DNA from: Pseudobowmanella zhangzhouensis
GTDB taxonomy: Bacteria; Pseudomonadota; Gammaproteobacteria; Enterobacterales; Alteromonadaceae
Direction: 5' to 3'
Assembly: GCF_042662685.1 (NCBI RefSeq)
Contig: NZ_JBHSYO010000004.1
Coordinates: forward strand, 434,001-498,000
DNA: 64,000 nt
Both the position numbers and the translations under genes were made by a program. This document shows, in pieces, positions 25,749 through 34,543 of this stretch. Position 1 is the first letter of the stretch. The number at the start of each line of letters is the position of its first letter. The notes beneath the pieces were generated by a model. The model saw nothing but the letters and a program-made list of their open reading frames with translations, did not search any database and was not told the DNA's origin.

Positions 25749-27654
25749 CGCGCGCTCCCTCAGGCTTGATCGCCTGCTGCTTGCGCAATGTCTCGTCTTG
25801 CAAACGCACGATCGCTATCTGTGCCTGTCGACGATAACGCTGCAACTGTTGCTCGGTTTCGATCAGCAACACATCCGCCGCTTGTTGCATGCGTGCCAGC
25901 AATTTGTCCTGCAAACGCTGTTGGGTCTGTTGTGCCAACAGTAATCCAGAGCGCAGCCCTGTGATACGAGCACGCTGTGCATCGAAGTGAGCACGACGGT
26001 CCATAGCCTGATAAATACTGCCAAGCCGGGTTTGCCCGGACGCCAGTAAGCTGTCCAGTGCCTGCAAATTACGCTTTCCCGCCCACAGGTTGGACGCATA
26101 ATCCACCTCAGCCTGCCATAACAAAATACCGTGCAACCGCCGGATCCGAGCCCGATAACTATCGGCGTCTGGCATTTGCTGTTCGATGGCACTCAGGCGC
26201 GTATCGGCTTTGCCAATTCGTTGCAACAGCGCCTGTCCGTCATCATTTAACAGGGCCAGTGCATCTTGTTGGTGCTCGACCGTATCGAGCTGTGTCTGCA
26301 GCCCATCCCGTTGTTGCTGCAATGTCGGTAGCGTCTGCAACAGATTGTTGTGTGCCAACGCCTCACCGCGTTGCTGCGCGCTTTGCTGGCGTTCATCGAT
26401 CAGTTGTTCGAACATAGTAAGTTGCTGTAACGCATACAGAACCCGTTGATCCGCCTGCTGTAGATCCGCCAGTTGCGCCACCTGCTGGCTAAACAGATCA
26501 TCGGTCAGCAGGGGCATCAGCACCGGACTCAGGACATCTTCTGGCGTAGATTGGCCCTGTTGCCAGGTTTGCACGTAAGGTTGGAAAAAATCGCTTTGAT
26601 ACAGCTGCACACGCTCTGCCTGCAAGCGGTTGATCCATTCTGAGTACTGGCGACTAGCCTGATTCAGCGCGGTCAACGCCTGTCGTGGGGCATTTAACTT
26701 CTCATAGGCATAGGCAACTGCCAGCGGTGCTTCGTAACTTTCATGTTGATAAACCGGTTGCTGCGCCAACAGTTGCCAAATAGACAATGCCAGCTGAAAC
26801 TCGCCGCGTTCTGCCGCGGCCCAGCCCCATGCCAGCATCGCCGCCTGAGTGTCGACACTGTCCTGACGAACCTGTTGATAGGCATTGATGGCGTCCTGGT
26901 GACGACCAAGCGACTGCAATAAATACCCTAAAGTTAACCATTGACGATCTTTGAGAGACGCCTGCTCTTCTGTATTGATCTGTTGCTCATCTGCACTAAA
27001 CCAACCACCGCTGACCCAGTCTCCGACCCGCGAGAAAAATCCTGCATCCTCTGAGTTTGGTCGCACTTTCAACATAGACTGCAATCTGGCAACGGCATTT
27101 TGCGTTTCGCCGCGGTCGGCTTCCATCATCGCTAGGTTATAATTTAGATATTCACGGCTCAGCGCATTGACTGGGAAACGTCGGATATCAATCAGGGTGC
27201 CGCCCTGTATTTGCAGACTGGCAACCAAATACCAGTATTTGTCTTGCTGTTCTGCGTTCAACCCGGCTACCTGATTTTCCGCCACATTAGTCAGCGCGGT
27301 GCGAGCCGCCTCCAAATCTCCAAGCTGCTCGTACAGGTTGGCCAACTGAATATATACGGCAGCCTGCAGGGTTGGTTTGTCCAGGTGATCCAGTTGTTGC
27401 TTGAAAATGGCTTCTGCCTGGGAGTACAGCCCAAACTGCATACTCAGGCGGCCACGTAACAATGCAGGCTGTGCCGCTGAAGGATCAAGTTGTTGCCGAT
27501 GTGCAGCGATTTCCAGCTGGGTCAATGCCTCAAAGTGATTACCCTGAAAATACTCATACAGGACTTCACCCCAACCAGGAGGCTGATCGGCCGCTCGACC
27601 ACCCGAGCTTTGCGCTATTGCCAATAGCAGAATGACAACCAACCGCATGTTCAC
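25738..27654 (-). CDS. Exported TPR and coiled-coil protein
   Basis: 638 residues starting at GTG 27654 or the ATG two codons later. A signal peptide (LVVILLLAIAQSSGGRAA) precedes TPR units in the first half (YIQLANLYEQLGDLEAA, LGYLLQSLGRHQDAI, ALSIWQLLAQQ). The second half is rich in long Gln-heavy helices predicted to coil (LLQTLPTLQQQRDGLQTQL). Probably a rod-like periplasmic component. It overlaps the large TPR lipoprotein gene by 11 bp. Confidence 0.8.
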   Translation of the reverse strand: MNMRLVVILLLAIAQSSGGRAADQPPGWGEVLYEYFQGNHFEALTQLEIAAHRQQLDPSAAQPALLRGRLSMQFGLYSQAEAIFKQQLDHLDKPTLQAAVYIQLANLYEQLGDLEAARTALTNVAENQVAGLNAEQQDKYWYLVASLQIQGGTLIDIRRFPVNALSREYLNYNLAMMEADRGETQNAVARLQSMLKVRPNSEDAGFFSRVGDWVSGGWFSADEQQINTEEQASLKDRQWLTLGYLLQSLGRHQDAINAYQQVRQDSVDTQAAMLAWGWAAAERGEFQLALSIWQLLAQQPVYQHESYEAPLAVAYAYEKLNAPRQALTALNQASRQYSEWINRLQAERVQLYQSDFFQPYVQTWQQGQSTPEDVLSPVLMPLLTDDLFSQQVAQLADLQQADQRVLYALQQLTMFEQLIDERQQSAQQRGEALAHNNLLQTLPTLQQQRDGLQTQLDTVEHQQDALALLNDDGQALLQRIGKADTRLSAIEQQMPDADSYRARIRRLHGILLWQAEVDYASNLWAGKRNLQALDSLLASGQTRLGSIYQAMDRRAHFDAQRARITGLRSGLLLAQQTQQRLQDKLLARMQQAADVLLIETEQQLQRYRRQAQIAIVRLQDETLRKQQAIKPEGARDEG

Positions 27655-27659
27655 AGGGT

Positions 27660-28163
27660 TTACAGCTCCTCAAACAGGAATTCAGGTTGTTGCTTGCTGG
27701 CATCATCACGGATATGAATCTGCAGCGCTTTCGGGTCGTCCTGCTTGGTAAAGCTGGTGCTCACCGCACGCTTATATTCGCGCTGGTGTGGGCCGATGCC
27801 GACGAAATACGCTGTCAGTTTATGTTCGCCGCGGGCCAGATTTCCAAGATACAACTTTTGCACGCCGCCACGTACCAGGGCATTCGCCTGACGCTGAGTA
27901 TACAAATGGCTGGCCACCAGCTTATCATCCAGATGCAGCTCGACCGCATCGATACGAAAATACTGACCGGCATCCATGTCCAGATACACGGCGACCTGAG
28001 TACTGGCAGGAAAGAGTAAATCCTCTTCAAGCAAATAAAGATCACGATTCAGGCTGATAACCTGTTTTTTCAGATCTTCAATTTGTGTGTTTAGCGCACT
28101 GCTTTCCTGGGCCTGCACGCCAAGGGTGAATAGCAACATCAAAGAGAGACAGAACTGTTTCAT
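27660..28163 (-). CDS. Small periplasmic protein with coiled-coil start, unknown
   Basis: 167 residues from ATG 28163, which has GGAGG just upstream; an earlier ATG at 28184 overlaps the previous gene and is less likely. A signal peptide (FCLSLMLLFTLGVQAQ) is followed by a short coiled coil (LNTQIEDLKKQVISLNRDLY) and a beta-rich domain (VAVYLDMDAGQYFRIDAVEL, GEHKLTAYFVG). No family recognised with certainty. Its place between the DUF3570 barrel and TPR proteins suggests a periplasmic linker. Confidence 0.65.
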   Translation of the reverse strand: MKQFCLSLMLLFTLGVQAQESSALNTQIEDLKKQVISLNRDLYLLEEDLLFPASTQVAVYLDMDAGQYFRIDAVELHLDDKLVASHLYTQRQANALVRGGVQKLYLGNLARGEHKLTAYFVGIGPHQREYKRAVSTSFTKQDDPKALQIHIRDDASKQQPEFLFEEL

Positions 28164-28174
28164 CGAGCCTCCGT

Positions 28175-29335
28175 CTAAAACCATAATGAAAAATATAAGC
28201 GCAGCACGTCTGCATCGAATTGGTACAGGGGTTCCTGTCCCGGCAATACGTCAGTCACTCTCACGTCGCGGAAATTGTCATAATCGAATTTCAGCCGATC
28301 ATATTCGAGATTCAGACTGGCCTTACTGAGCCAATTATCGCTGCCAAACTGATATAACCAGCTGGCCGAAAAACCGACACTGACATTGCGATAACTGGCC
28401 AGTTCTTTATCTCTGGCCATAAAGTCAAACTCCGCACTGCGATTAAACAAATCACTGTAAAAATCTGCCTGATCCTGGCGGTAAAAACGACTACGCACTT
28501 CCAGCAGCCAATGGTCACCAAAAGTGTGCACATAGCCAAGCCGAGCGGTATTGGCACGTATCCCCCAGGTATCTGTAAAATATCGCCCCTCGAAAAACAC
28601 CGATGCACGCCACGGAAGGTAATAATTGGCATTCATCGCTAAAGCATTGCTGGTACGCGAGCGCGGATAGCGTTCGGTTTCAAAGCGATAACCCAGCGCT
28701 GCATTGGCATCGAGGAAACGCACTGCTCGGTAAGGATTGTTGAGATAGCCCTGATCTGAAATATTTTCGAGATTCAGGCCAACGATAAGATTTTTGCTGA
28801 CCACCTGGGTCAGACCCACGCTGAAGTTATGCCGCGTCGCCTGTTCGGCGAAACCTGCATCGCCGGTGCGGCGCACATCATCCTGCCCATAGGAATATCC
28901 CATGCTCAGGGTTGTTAAATCACCAAAGAAATCCTGGGTAATGCCCAAGTGCATGGTTTTGGCGTCAAAATCATTTTCACTGCTGCTGGTCACGCTGACG
29001 CTCATCAGGGTTTTATTGCGCAGGTAATCCATCCCAAGCGAATACTCGGTGCGCTCTTCCGCATAGGGACTGGCGGTGGCTTCGACATCAATTGATGCAC
29101 CAGAGATACTGTCGATGTAGTAATTGGCGAACAGCGACACACTGTTGCCCACATTGGTGCGTAGCAGGATACTCGGTCCATCGATGCTAACCCCGCCACC
29201 TTCGTATCTGTGATACATGGCATCAGCCCGTTCTTCCGGCAGGACCGCCGCATTCGCTTTCATTGCGCCGCACAGAAGCCCCGCCAACAACAGCCGGCAG
29301 ATCACGCTGCGAGTGGCTGAATTAATTGCAGCCAC
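28175..29335 (-). CDS. DUF3570 outer-membrane beta-barrel protein
   Basis: 386 residues from GTG 29335, which has GGAGG six bases upstream; the open frame continues farther but upstream codons overlap DUF4266. Signal peptide VICRLLLAGLLCGAMKANA, then many amphipathic strands (SVSLFANYYIDSISGASIDV, LTTLSMGYSYGQDDV) and a terminal aromatic residue (LYFSLWF) as in barrels inserted by BAM. DUF3570 proteins occur next to DUF4266 and ApbE in other genomes (recollection). Function unknown; a transport or docking barrel is likely. Confidence 0.82.
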   Translation of the reverse strand: MAAINSATRSVICRLLLAGLLCGAMKANAAVLPEERADAMYHRYEGGGVSIDGPSILLRTNVGNSVSLFANYYIDSISGASIDVEATASPYAEERTEYSLGMDYLRNKTLMSVSVTSSSENDFDAKTMHLGITQDFFGDLTTLSMGYSYGQDDVRRTGDAGFAEQATRHNFSVGLTQVVSKNLIVGLNLENISDQGYLNNPYRAVRFLDANAALGYRFETERYPRSRTSNALAMNANYYLPWRASVFFEGRYFTDTWGIRANTARLGYVHTFGDHWLLEVRSRFYRQDQADFYSDLFNRSAEFDFMARDKELASYRNVSVGFSASWLYQFGSDNWLSKASLNLEYDRLKFDYDNFRDVRVTDVLPGQEPLYQFDADVLRLYFSLWF

Positions 29336-29558
29336 AACCGCCTCCGGCACCGCCTTCCGCCCCACGTGCACCCTCACGAGCCTGATAGACGTGGTGGATA
29401 TAGTTTGCCGCAATCGGATTGCGATTCAGGCTCATAACAGGGTCGGCCAGGTTGTTACGTTCATAGGGTTTAACCCAGGGTTCGATACTGGCGCAGCCGA
29501 CCAACTGAGCCAAGCCCAGCATAAAAGCGACACGAATCCAGACTTTGCGCATCAGCAT
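29322..29558 (-). CDS. DUF4266 lipoprotein ending GGGCGCN
   Basis: 78 residues. Signal peptide with lipobox QLVGC (Cys22), the family core (NNLADPVMSLNRNPIAANYI, HHVYQAREGARG) and a glycine-rich end GGAGGGCGCN with two cysteines. That tail is almost the whole conserved feature of DUF4266 and could hold a metal, a cofactor link or a disulfide (inference). It sits between TlpA and DUF3570. The codons of the tail also supply the ribosome site of DUF3570, with which it overlaps by 14 bp. Confidence 0.85.
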   Translation of the reverse strand: MLMRKVWIRVAFMLGLAQLVGCASIEPWVKPYERNNLADPVMSLNRNPIAANYIHHVYQAREGARGAEGGAGGGCGCN

Positions 29559-29559
29559 A

Positions 29560-30042
29560 CTATTCCCTCAACAATAACTTGATCGCTTTACGATATTTCT
29601 GTTCATCGCCATCCTTATAGCCGGGATGCAACAAACGCTGATTGCCATCCCGATCGACAAAAATCGTGGTGGGCATGGCTGCCACTTGATACAGACGGCT
29701 GACGTCGCTGTTCGGATCCAACAACACCGGGAAACTGACATCGATTTCATCCAGTAACTTACGGGCCTTGGCCGAGTCTTCATCGATATTCACTGCCAGA
29801 ATAGTTACTCCCAGATCGCCAAACTCCTTATGCATTTGTTCGAATACCGGCAATTCTTTGCGACAGGGTGCACACCAGCTGGCCCAAAAGTTGATTAACA
29901 CCACATTGCCGCGCAGTTCGGCCAGGCGCAGATTGTTACCGTCAATGGTTTTCAGGGTGAAATCTGCGGCGGGCTCGGCTGCCACCAACTGCATGGGGAG
30001 CCAACAAATGGCCAACAGGGTAAATAACATTCGTTTAAACAT
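29560..30042 (-). CDS. TlpA/ResA-family periplasmic thioredoxin
   Basis: 160 residues from ATG 30042 (a GTG three codons upstream is badly placed for the ribosome site). Signal peptide ends at QLVAA. The thioredoxin fold has NFWASWCAPCRKEL with active-site CAPC at 57-60 and the cis-proline AAMPTTIFVDRDG. Such proteins reduce disulfides in exported proteins, for example haem-binding cysteines before c-type maturation. The neighbouring DUF4266 tail and the CxxCH proteins of this locus are obvious candidate substrates (inference). Confidence 0.9.
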   Translation of the reverse strand: MFKRMLFTLLAICWLPMQLVAAEPAADFTLKTIDGNNLRLAELRGNVVLINFWASWCAPCRKELPVFEQMHKEFGDLGVTILAVNIDEDSAKARKLLDEIDVSFPVLLDPNSDVSRLYQVAAMPTTIFVDRDGNQRLLHPGYKDGDEQKYRKAIKLLLRE

Positions 30043-30062
30043 GGTCTGCACCTACCTTTACA

Positions 30063-30692
30063 TCAAAAAAATAAGGTCGCACTCAGGGCGAATTCGAAAT
30101 TATGCGTGAGCTTTTTGTCGCCAATAAGTTCACTGTTAAACAAGTGATCTTTGGCATGAACATGCACGGCAAAATAGTCAGTGAGCAACCAGCGATACCC
30201 CACCCCCATACTCAGGGTGAAGTGTTCGTCACCGGCAAAATCTGTACTGCCGGCCCCCAGGGTAAAATAGGTAGCCGTGTTAAATACCAGTTCATCGGTT
30301 AAAAACATCTCGCCGTTGAGGTTGTAGCCCAGCGATAAATCGTAATAACGGTACTTGCGTTCCGAATCCGTTAAGAACGGTGCGCCACCGCTTAACAATT
30401 CAAAACTGGTTTGTCCGGCGGTGGCCTGAGCGTAGTTGGCCTCGATAAAAAAGTCTTCACTCAGATGGTAGGCAGCACGTAAGCCTAGCAAGCCAGAACT
30501 TGAGAAGTCCTCAATACCTATCACCCCGCCATAGATACCCAACTCGAAATCTTCGTTGTCGATCCGCGCTTCTTTACTTGAGCGACGTTCAACCTCGGGC
30601 TCAAGCAAATCTTCCAGGCTGTCCTGTGCAAGCGATGGCTGACTGATACCAGCTAACAACATCAGAAGAATACAACGACGCCAACTTTCCAT
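30063..30692 (-). CDS. Outer-membrane beta-barrel protein
   Basis: 209 residues: signal peptide ending SLAQ, a short acidic periplasmic stretch (DLLEPEVERRSSKEARIDN), then an eight-strand-like barrel (LGLRAAYHLSEDFFIEANYA, YYDLSLGYNLNGEMF) ending with Phe (ALSATLFF). It resembles the outer-membrane beta-barrel family found with AgmX/ExbB modules in Myxococcota. It overlaps the SH3-barrel gene by 31 bp. Confidence 0.8.
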   Translation of the reverse strand: MESWRRCILLMLLAGISQPSLAQDSLEDLLEPEVERRSSKEARIDNEDFELGIYGGVIGIEDFSSSGLLGLRAAYHLSEDFFIEANYAQATAGQTSFELLSGGAPFLTDSERKYRYYDLSLGYNLNGEMFLTDELVFNTATYFTLGAGSTDFAGDEHFTLSMGVGYRWLLTDYFAVHVHAKDHLFNSELIGDKKLTHNFEFALSATLFF

Positions 30693-31405
30693 TTTTGCAG
30701 CTCCTCATTTGATTCTCTGTCGGTCAGCGCCAACAAATGTGAATATTCCAATTCCAGTACAAATTTACGCGCCAGGTAGTAACGCATGCCTAATCCCACC
30801 CCGACCACATCAGTATCCCGTTGTTCGGCCCCTTCCTGCACCAAATTGGCTCGCGGGGTCGTGCGTAATCGTCCTGCATACAGGCCCCAATGGGGCTGAA
30901 TACGCCAGTCTCCCCAGGCACTGTGGTGCAAGCCCAGCAGCAATAGCTGATTTTCGGAAAAGTCGCCGAGAGCCTGGCTGTAACTGAGATCACTCCAGAT
31001 ATTTTCATTCCACACCCAGGTGCCACTGAACGACCAGGCCGGCGATTTTTCAAGCACACCGGCACTGACAGACACTTCGAACTGGCGTTGGCGGTAGGCA
31101 TCGAAGCTGCCATTTTCGAAGGTTAGTGCCTGACCTTTTTCATCGCGGGTCATGGCGATCCCTTCATTGCTGATCCAGCCATGAATGCCATCACTGGTTT
31201 CAACCCGAAACCAGTTAGTGCGCCTGGCCAGCACGATAAGACGTTCGCCACGTTTACTGATATGAAACACCGGATACGCGCGCGCCGGACCGCTGCGTAA
31301 TTCGATGAATTCGGCGTCCACCGTCACGCTTAGATCGCTGTCCTGTGCCCAGCCTGACAGGCTAAACAGCCAAAGGCACAGTATCCAGCCACGCGTTATT
31401 CTCAT
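30662..31405 (-). CDS. SH3-domain outer-membrane beta-barrel protein
   Basis: 247 residues. Signal peptide (WILCLWLFSLSGWAQ), a bacterial SH3 domain at about 25-90 (VDAEFIELRSGPARAYPVF, WFRVETSDGIHGWIS), then amphipathic strands ending KVGVVVFF. The SH3 part could hold peptidoglycan or a partner protein on the periplasmic side. Starts 8 bases after the HzsA-like gene, with AAGGA upstream. Its C-terminus resembles the following barrel, so the two may be related copies. Confidence 0.8.
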   Translation of the reverse strand: MRITRGWILCLWLFSLSGWAQDSDLSVTVDAEFIELRSGPARAYPVFHISKRGERLIVLARRTNWFRVETSDGIHGWISNEGIAMTRDEKGQALTFENGSFDAYRQRQFEVSVSAGVLEKSPAWSFSGTWVWNENIWSDLSYSQALGDFSENQLLLLGLHHSAWGDWRIQPHWGLYAGRLRTTPRANLVQEGAEQRDTDVVGVGLGMRYYLARKFVLELEYSHLLALTDRESNEELQKWKVGVVVFF

Positions 31406-31413
31406 ATCAGTCC

Positions 31414-34074
31414 TTAATTAAGTGGGGCGTCAAACGGGTTGTTGTAATATTGCGCACCTATATCAAGCCATTCAGCCAGTAACTTCAGTTCGGCCGCCGT
31501 TAACCAGTGTGCATGCACGCCACCATCGGCAAATACAGTAAAAAACCGTCCACTGCTCAAGGCACCATTGGCCGACATACTGGCATTCACTGTCACGTTT
31601 TCGAACACCGGAATTGGCTCACCTGCGCCATCGAGGATCAACTCACCGTCCTCGTCGGTTTCAAACACCTGATTGCCATTGGCGTCCAGTGCGGGGACGA
31701 GACGATCCTGTATCGCGCCATCTTCCAATACTTGCTCATTATCAATAAATAACAATTCACGGTAGCTCATTAGCATGTCGGCGTCTTCATTGGAGGGCAC
31801 ATTACGCAGATCCAATTGCGCATCTGGGACCTTCAATGAGTCGTCGGCTGCGAACATACTGTGGCAGGACGAACACGTGCGTTCTTCAACCACACTATTG
31901 TCTGCGGCCAGTAACTGTCTGGTTTGATCGAATATTGGCTGAATATGTTGCGGATAGTTGGTCACAATACGGCAGTTTACCTGCCACTGCAGCGCGCAAT
32001 TCTGGCTGATTGGAATGGCGCCCTGCAAATCGGCGTAACGGTAGGCAAACGCTGTGTCGGGAGTCCGTAGCGCTGGATCGCTCCAGATATCGCTAAACTC
32101 GATGTCCGGCTTTGGATAAGATAAGCCGTTAATCCGCGTGGCGACCTCTGCCATGGTTTCGCCGGCATCGGCAAATAGGGCCGGATTGGTGTTTAGAAAT
32201 GCCTGACCGGTAGTGACTGCACCTGCGTTAATCGACATAGCCTCGGCCTCAGGACGTCCATGGGCTACCGTGCTTTGCGGCGTGTGACAGCCATTGCACT
32301 GCATTTGCTCACCGGCGCGCAAATGCAACCAGTTTTCATGGCGGGCACTGATCCGCCGGCCGTTGGCATCCAGCACACTAAACGCCAGCGGCACATTGGC
32401 CGGCACGGCAAATTTAACAGAGCCATCCGGTTCGACCGGCACATAGCCGATGATTTCGCGCAGCGACTGCGCACGGCTGCGACCAAACGCGATAGGATCG
32501 AAATCCAGTGTATCGTCATCCGGGATTGATACCGCTTTAACCACGCGTAAAAATCGAGCCGGACGCTGGTTGGCGCTGTACTGCATAGGGTCACGCAGAT
32601 TCTCAATACCAGCACCGCTTAAATCTTCACCGCCAAAATCATACACACTGCGAATATGCACCGACGCCATCTGTTCTGCAGCCAATTCAGTGTCGCTCAG
32701 TCCGGTTTGAGGGTCAGCCGGATAAGGTCTGGCCTGCAGGGCAACCACTTCGGTATAAGCCTGCCCCTCCTGTGCCACACTCACCACCCGCTGGGTGTTC
32801 TGTGCTGCATCAAATATCCATAGCCCAAACAGCAGCGGCGCTTCCTCTATATCGGCTGTCGCCAGTAATTCCTCGCTACAAGGCAGGATTTTACGCTCCG
32901 GATCGTCTGCCGCCTGCGTGGGATCGTAGACCCGGCACTGGCTCCAGGCGACTAGCATACGCTGACTGCCGTCCCACAAAGGGTAAGCACCGGCAAAACG
33001 GCCACCGGGTGAAATACTGCCATCCACGCTCAAATTGGCGAATAGAGGATTCGTTTGCGCGTTGCTGCCGGCGGCAAAACTGGGCAGTTCCAGCTCAGTA
33101 AATTGCAAGGGATCAATGGCGACAAATTCGCTATGCAGCAAGGGGCCATTAGCCGGTAATAACTGTGCCAGCAGATTGCCATCCGGCATCAGTTGGCCTT
33201 TTACGAAATGCACCCGTTGTGGTCGTGGTGCCTGGGTATGGCTATGCCGGCCGTACATAAAGGCTAACTGGCTGCCATCGCTCTGCATACTGTACAGATG
33301 CATGCCTTTGTCACTACCAGCTCTGTCCCAGCGACTGAAAAGGATTCTGCCGTCGGATAACAGAACAGGATCGAGATCGTGACTCTGATTAAAACTGATT
33401 TGCTGAATATCAGTGCCATCCGCGTTCATGACATGCAGCACAAACGCCGGTCCACCCATCGATTCTTCCAGGCTCTGATATTGCGGTTTGCCTTCATCCA
33501 GCAAGATAGCCTGATTAGCCTGTTGGCGGGTGGAACTGAATAAAATGCGTCCATCGGCCAGATAAGTCGGACTGACATCCTGACCACCTTCAGCAATGCG
33601 ATCATCGCTGATAATGCGGCGCAGTTGGTCGGTGTCACGAGTATATTCCCACAGGTTCCAGCTGGGTTGTTCGTCATCGTCCACGTCTTCCAACTCTGGC
33701 GCGCGCATGGCAAATAACAGACGATTGCCATCGTAGGAAACACTTAGATCTTTCACGTCATACAGTGGCGCCTCTGCCTGCCCTTCCACGGCAAACGCCC
33801 TGTCGGTGATGTTTATCTCTGTGGCTGAAGTTGACGCGCGAGCTTTGATATACAACGCCGCGCCAGGAATAAATTGCTCGGGGCGAAATAAGTCTAGTTG
33901 CAAGGCTTGTTGATCTTCATCCAGCAGAACATGTCGCTTGATAAAGGCCAACGGCACATCCACCACCACGGGATCCGGGTTTTGCCGATTATCCACCAGC
34001 GACTCACCGCCGCAGGCCACCAACAGCAAGGTGGCCAAGGCACATAAACACTGATGACGAAGATTAAACAGCAA
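31414..34074 (-). CDS. Di-haem HzsA-like beta-propeller lipoprotein
   Basis: 886 residues, TTG start with AGGAG eight bases upstream. Lipobox LLVAC anchors the protein. The N-terminal half has TolB/PD40-type propeller blades (SYDGNRLLFAMRAPELED, LADGRILFSSTRQQ, LLSDGRILFSRWDRAG). The C-terminal half has two c-type haem motifs, CNGCH near residue 590 and CSSCH near 731. This blade-plus-haem design resembles the hydrazine synthase alpha subunit, but other anammox genes are absent and hydrazine chemistry is not implied. First gene of the long operon; probably an exposed redox component. Confidence 0.82.
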   Translation of the reverse strand: MLFNLRHQCLCALATLLLVACGGESLVDNRQNPDPVVVDVPLAFIKRHVLLDEDQQALQLDLFRPEQFIPGAALYIKARASTSATEINITDRAFAVEGQAEAPLYDVKDLSVSYDGNRLLFAMRAPELEDVDDDEQPSWNLWEYTRDTDQLRRIISDDRIAEGGQDVSPTYLADGRILFSSTRQQANQAILLDEGKPQYQSLEESMGGPAFVLHVMNADGTDIQQISFNQSHDLDPVLLSDGRILFSRWDRAGSDKGMHLYSMQSDGSQLAFMYGRHSHTQAPRPQRVHFVKGQLMPDGNLLAQLLPANGPLLHSEFVAIDPLQFTELELPSFAAGSNAQTNPLFANLSVDGSISPGGRFAGAYPLWDGSQRMLVAWSQCRVYDPTQAADDPERKILPCSEELLATADIEEAPLLFGLWIFDAAQNTQRVVSVAQEGQAYTEVVALQARPYPADPQTGLSDTELAAEQMASVHIRSVYDFGGEDLSGAGIENLRDPMQYSANQRPARFLRVVKAVSIPDDDTLDFDPIAFGRSRAQSLREIIGYVPVEPDGSVKFAVPANVPLAFSVLDANGRRISARHENWLHLRAGEQMQCNGCHTPQSTVAHGRPEAEAMSINAGAVTTGQAFLNTNPALFADAGETMAEVATRINGLSYPKPDIEFSDIWSDPALRTPDTAFAYRYADLQGAIPISQNCALQWQVNCRIVTNYPQHIQPIFDQTRQLLAADNSVVEERTCSSCHSMFAADDSLKVPDAQLDLRNVPSNEDADMLMSYRELLFIDNEQVLEDGAIQDRLVPALDANGNQVFETDEDGELILDGAGEPIPVFENVTVNASMSANGALSSGRFFTVFADGGVHAHWLTAAELKLLAEWLDIGAQYYNNPFDAPLN

Positions 34075-34543
34075 GTCTCTTTCTCCTGATGGGTAGCGTT
34101 AACCGCGACTCGGCTCGCACAAAAGTGTAGTCAATGAAGCTGGTAACCCGGAATAAACCCTTATTAACCTCATTTATCTTTTCACCCCACACCATTAGGC
34201 TCAATGCACGCAATCATCATTAGGAATAGTTTTTGATACCCATCGCCTCAACGAACGCGCTGTAGTTGTGATTTTTTAGCCACCGAACGGCACACACGTC
34301 CCTTGCTATTTGGGGTATACCGCTGGAAAACGACTATATTCAATGGGTGCAAATGACACACATCGACTTGTTCGGTTTACTTCTGCCACACGCTTAAGCA
34401 TGCGTAATGAGCTGAATCCCAAATGTAAGGATATTGGGAGAAATGGGTATCAAAACGCACACGCATGCATGGCCCAGCATATCGCACCAACAATCGCAAT
34501 TGTGAACAATAGCAGTATGTCGGCAACAGACAGGAGATCCGTC
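34075..34543. other. Divergent intergenic region of the redox/motor locus
   Basis: About 470 bases separate the two divergent operons. The plus-strand frame is open from 34310 but has no ribosome site there. A consensus promoter could not be assigned on either strand, and no repeat or RNA gene is apparent. Promoters of both operons must lie here. Confidence 0.4.

Noticed and set aside
19186..34074. Ordinary siderophore TonB-ExbB-ExbD system or gliding motility machine
   Set aside because: No siderophore receptor is in the operon, and redox lipoproteins are not part of gliding machines; only part of the list matches either.
31414..34074. Hydrazine synthesis
   Set aside because: HzsB/C and other anammox genes are absent; only the domain style is similar.
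34310..34543. N-terminal extension of the mono-haem gene
   Set aside because: The extension lacks a ribosome site and would bury the signal peptide; the TTG at 34544 has AGGAG at correct spacing.
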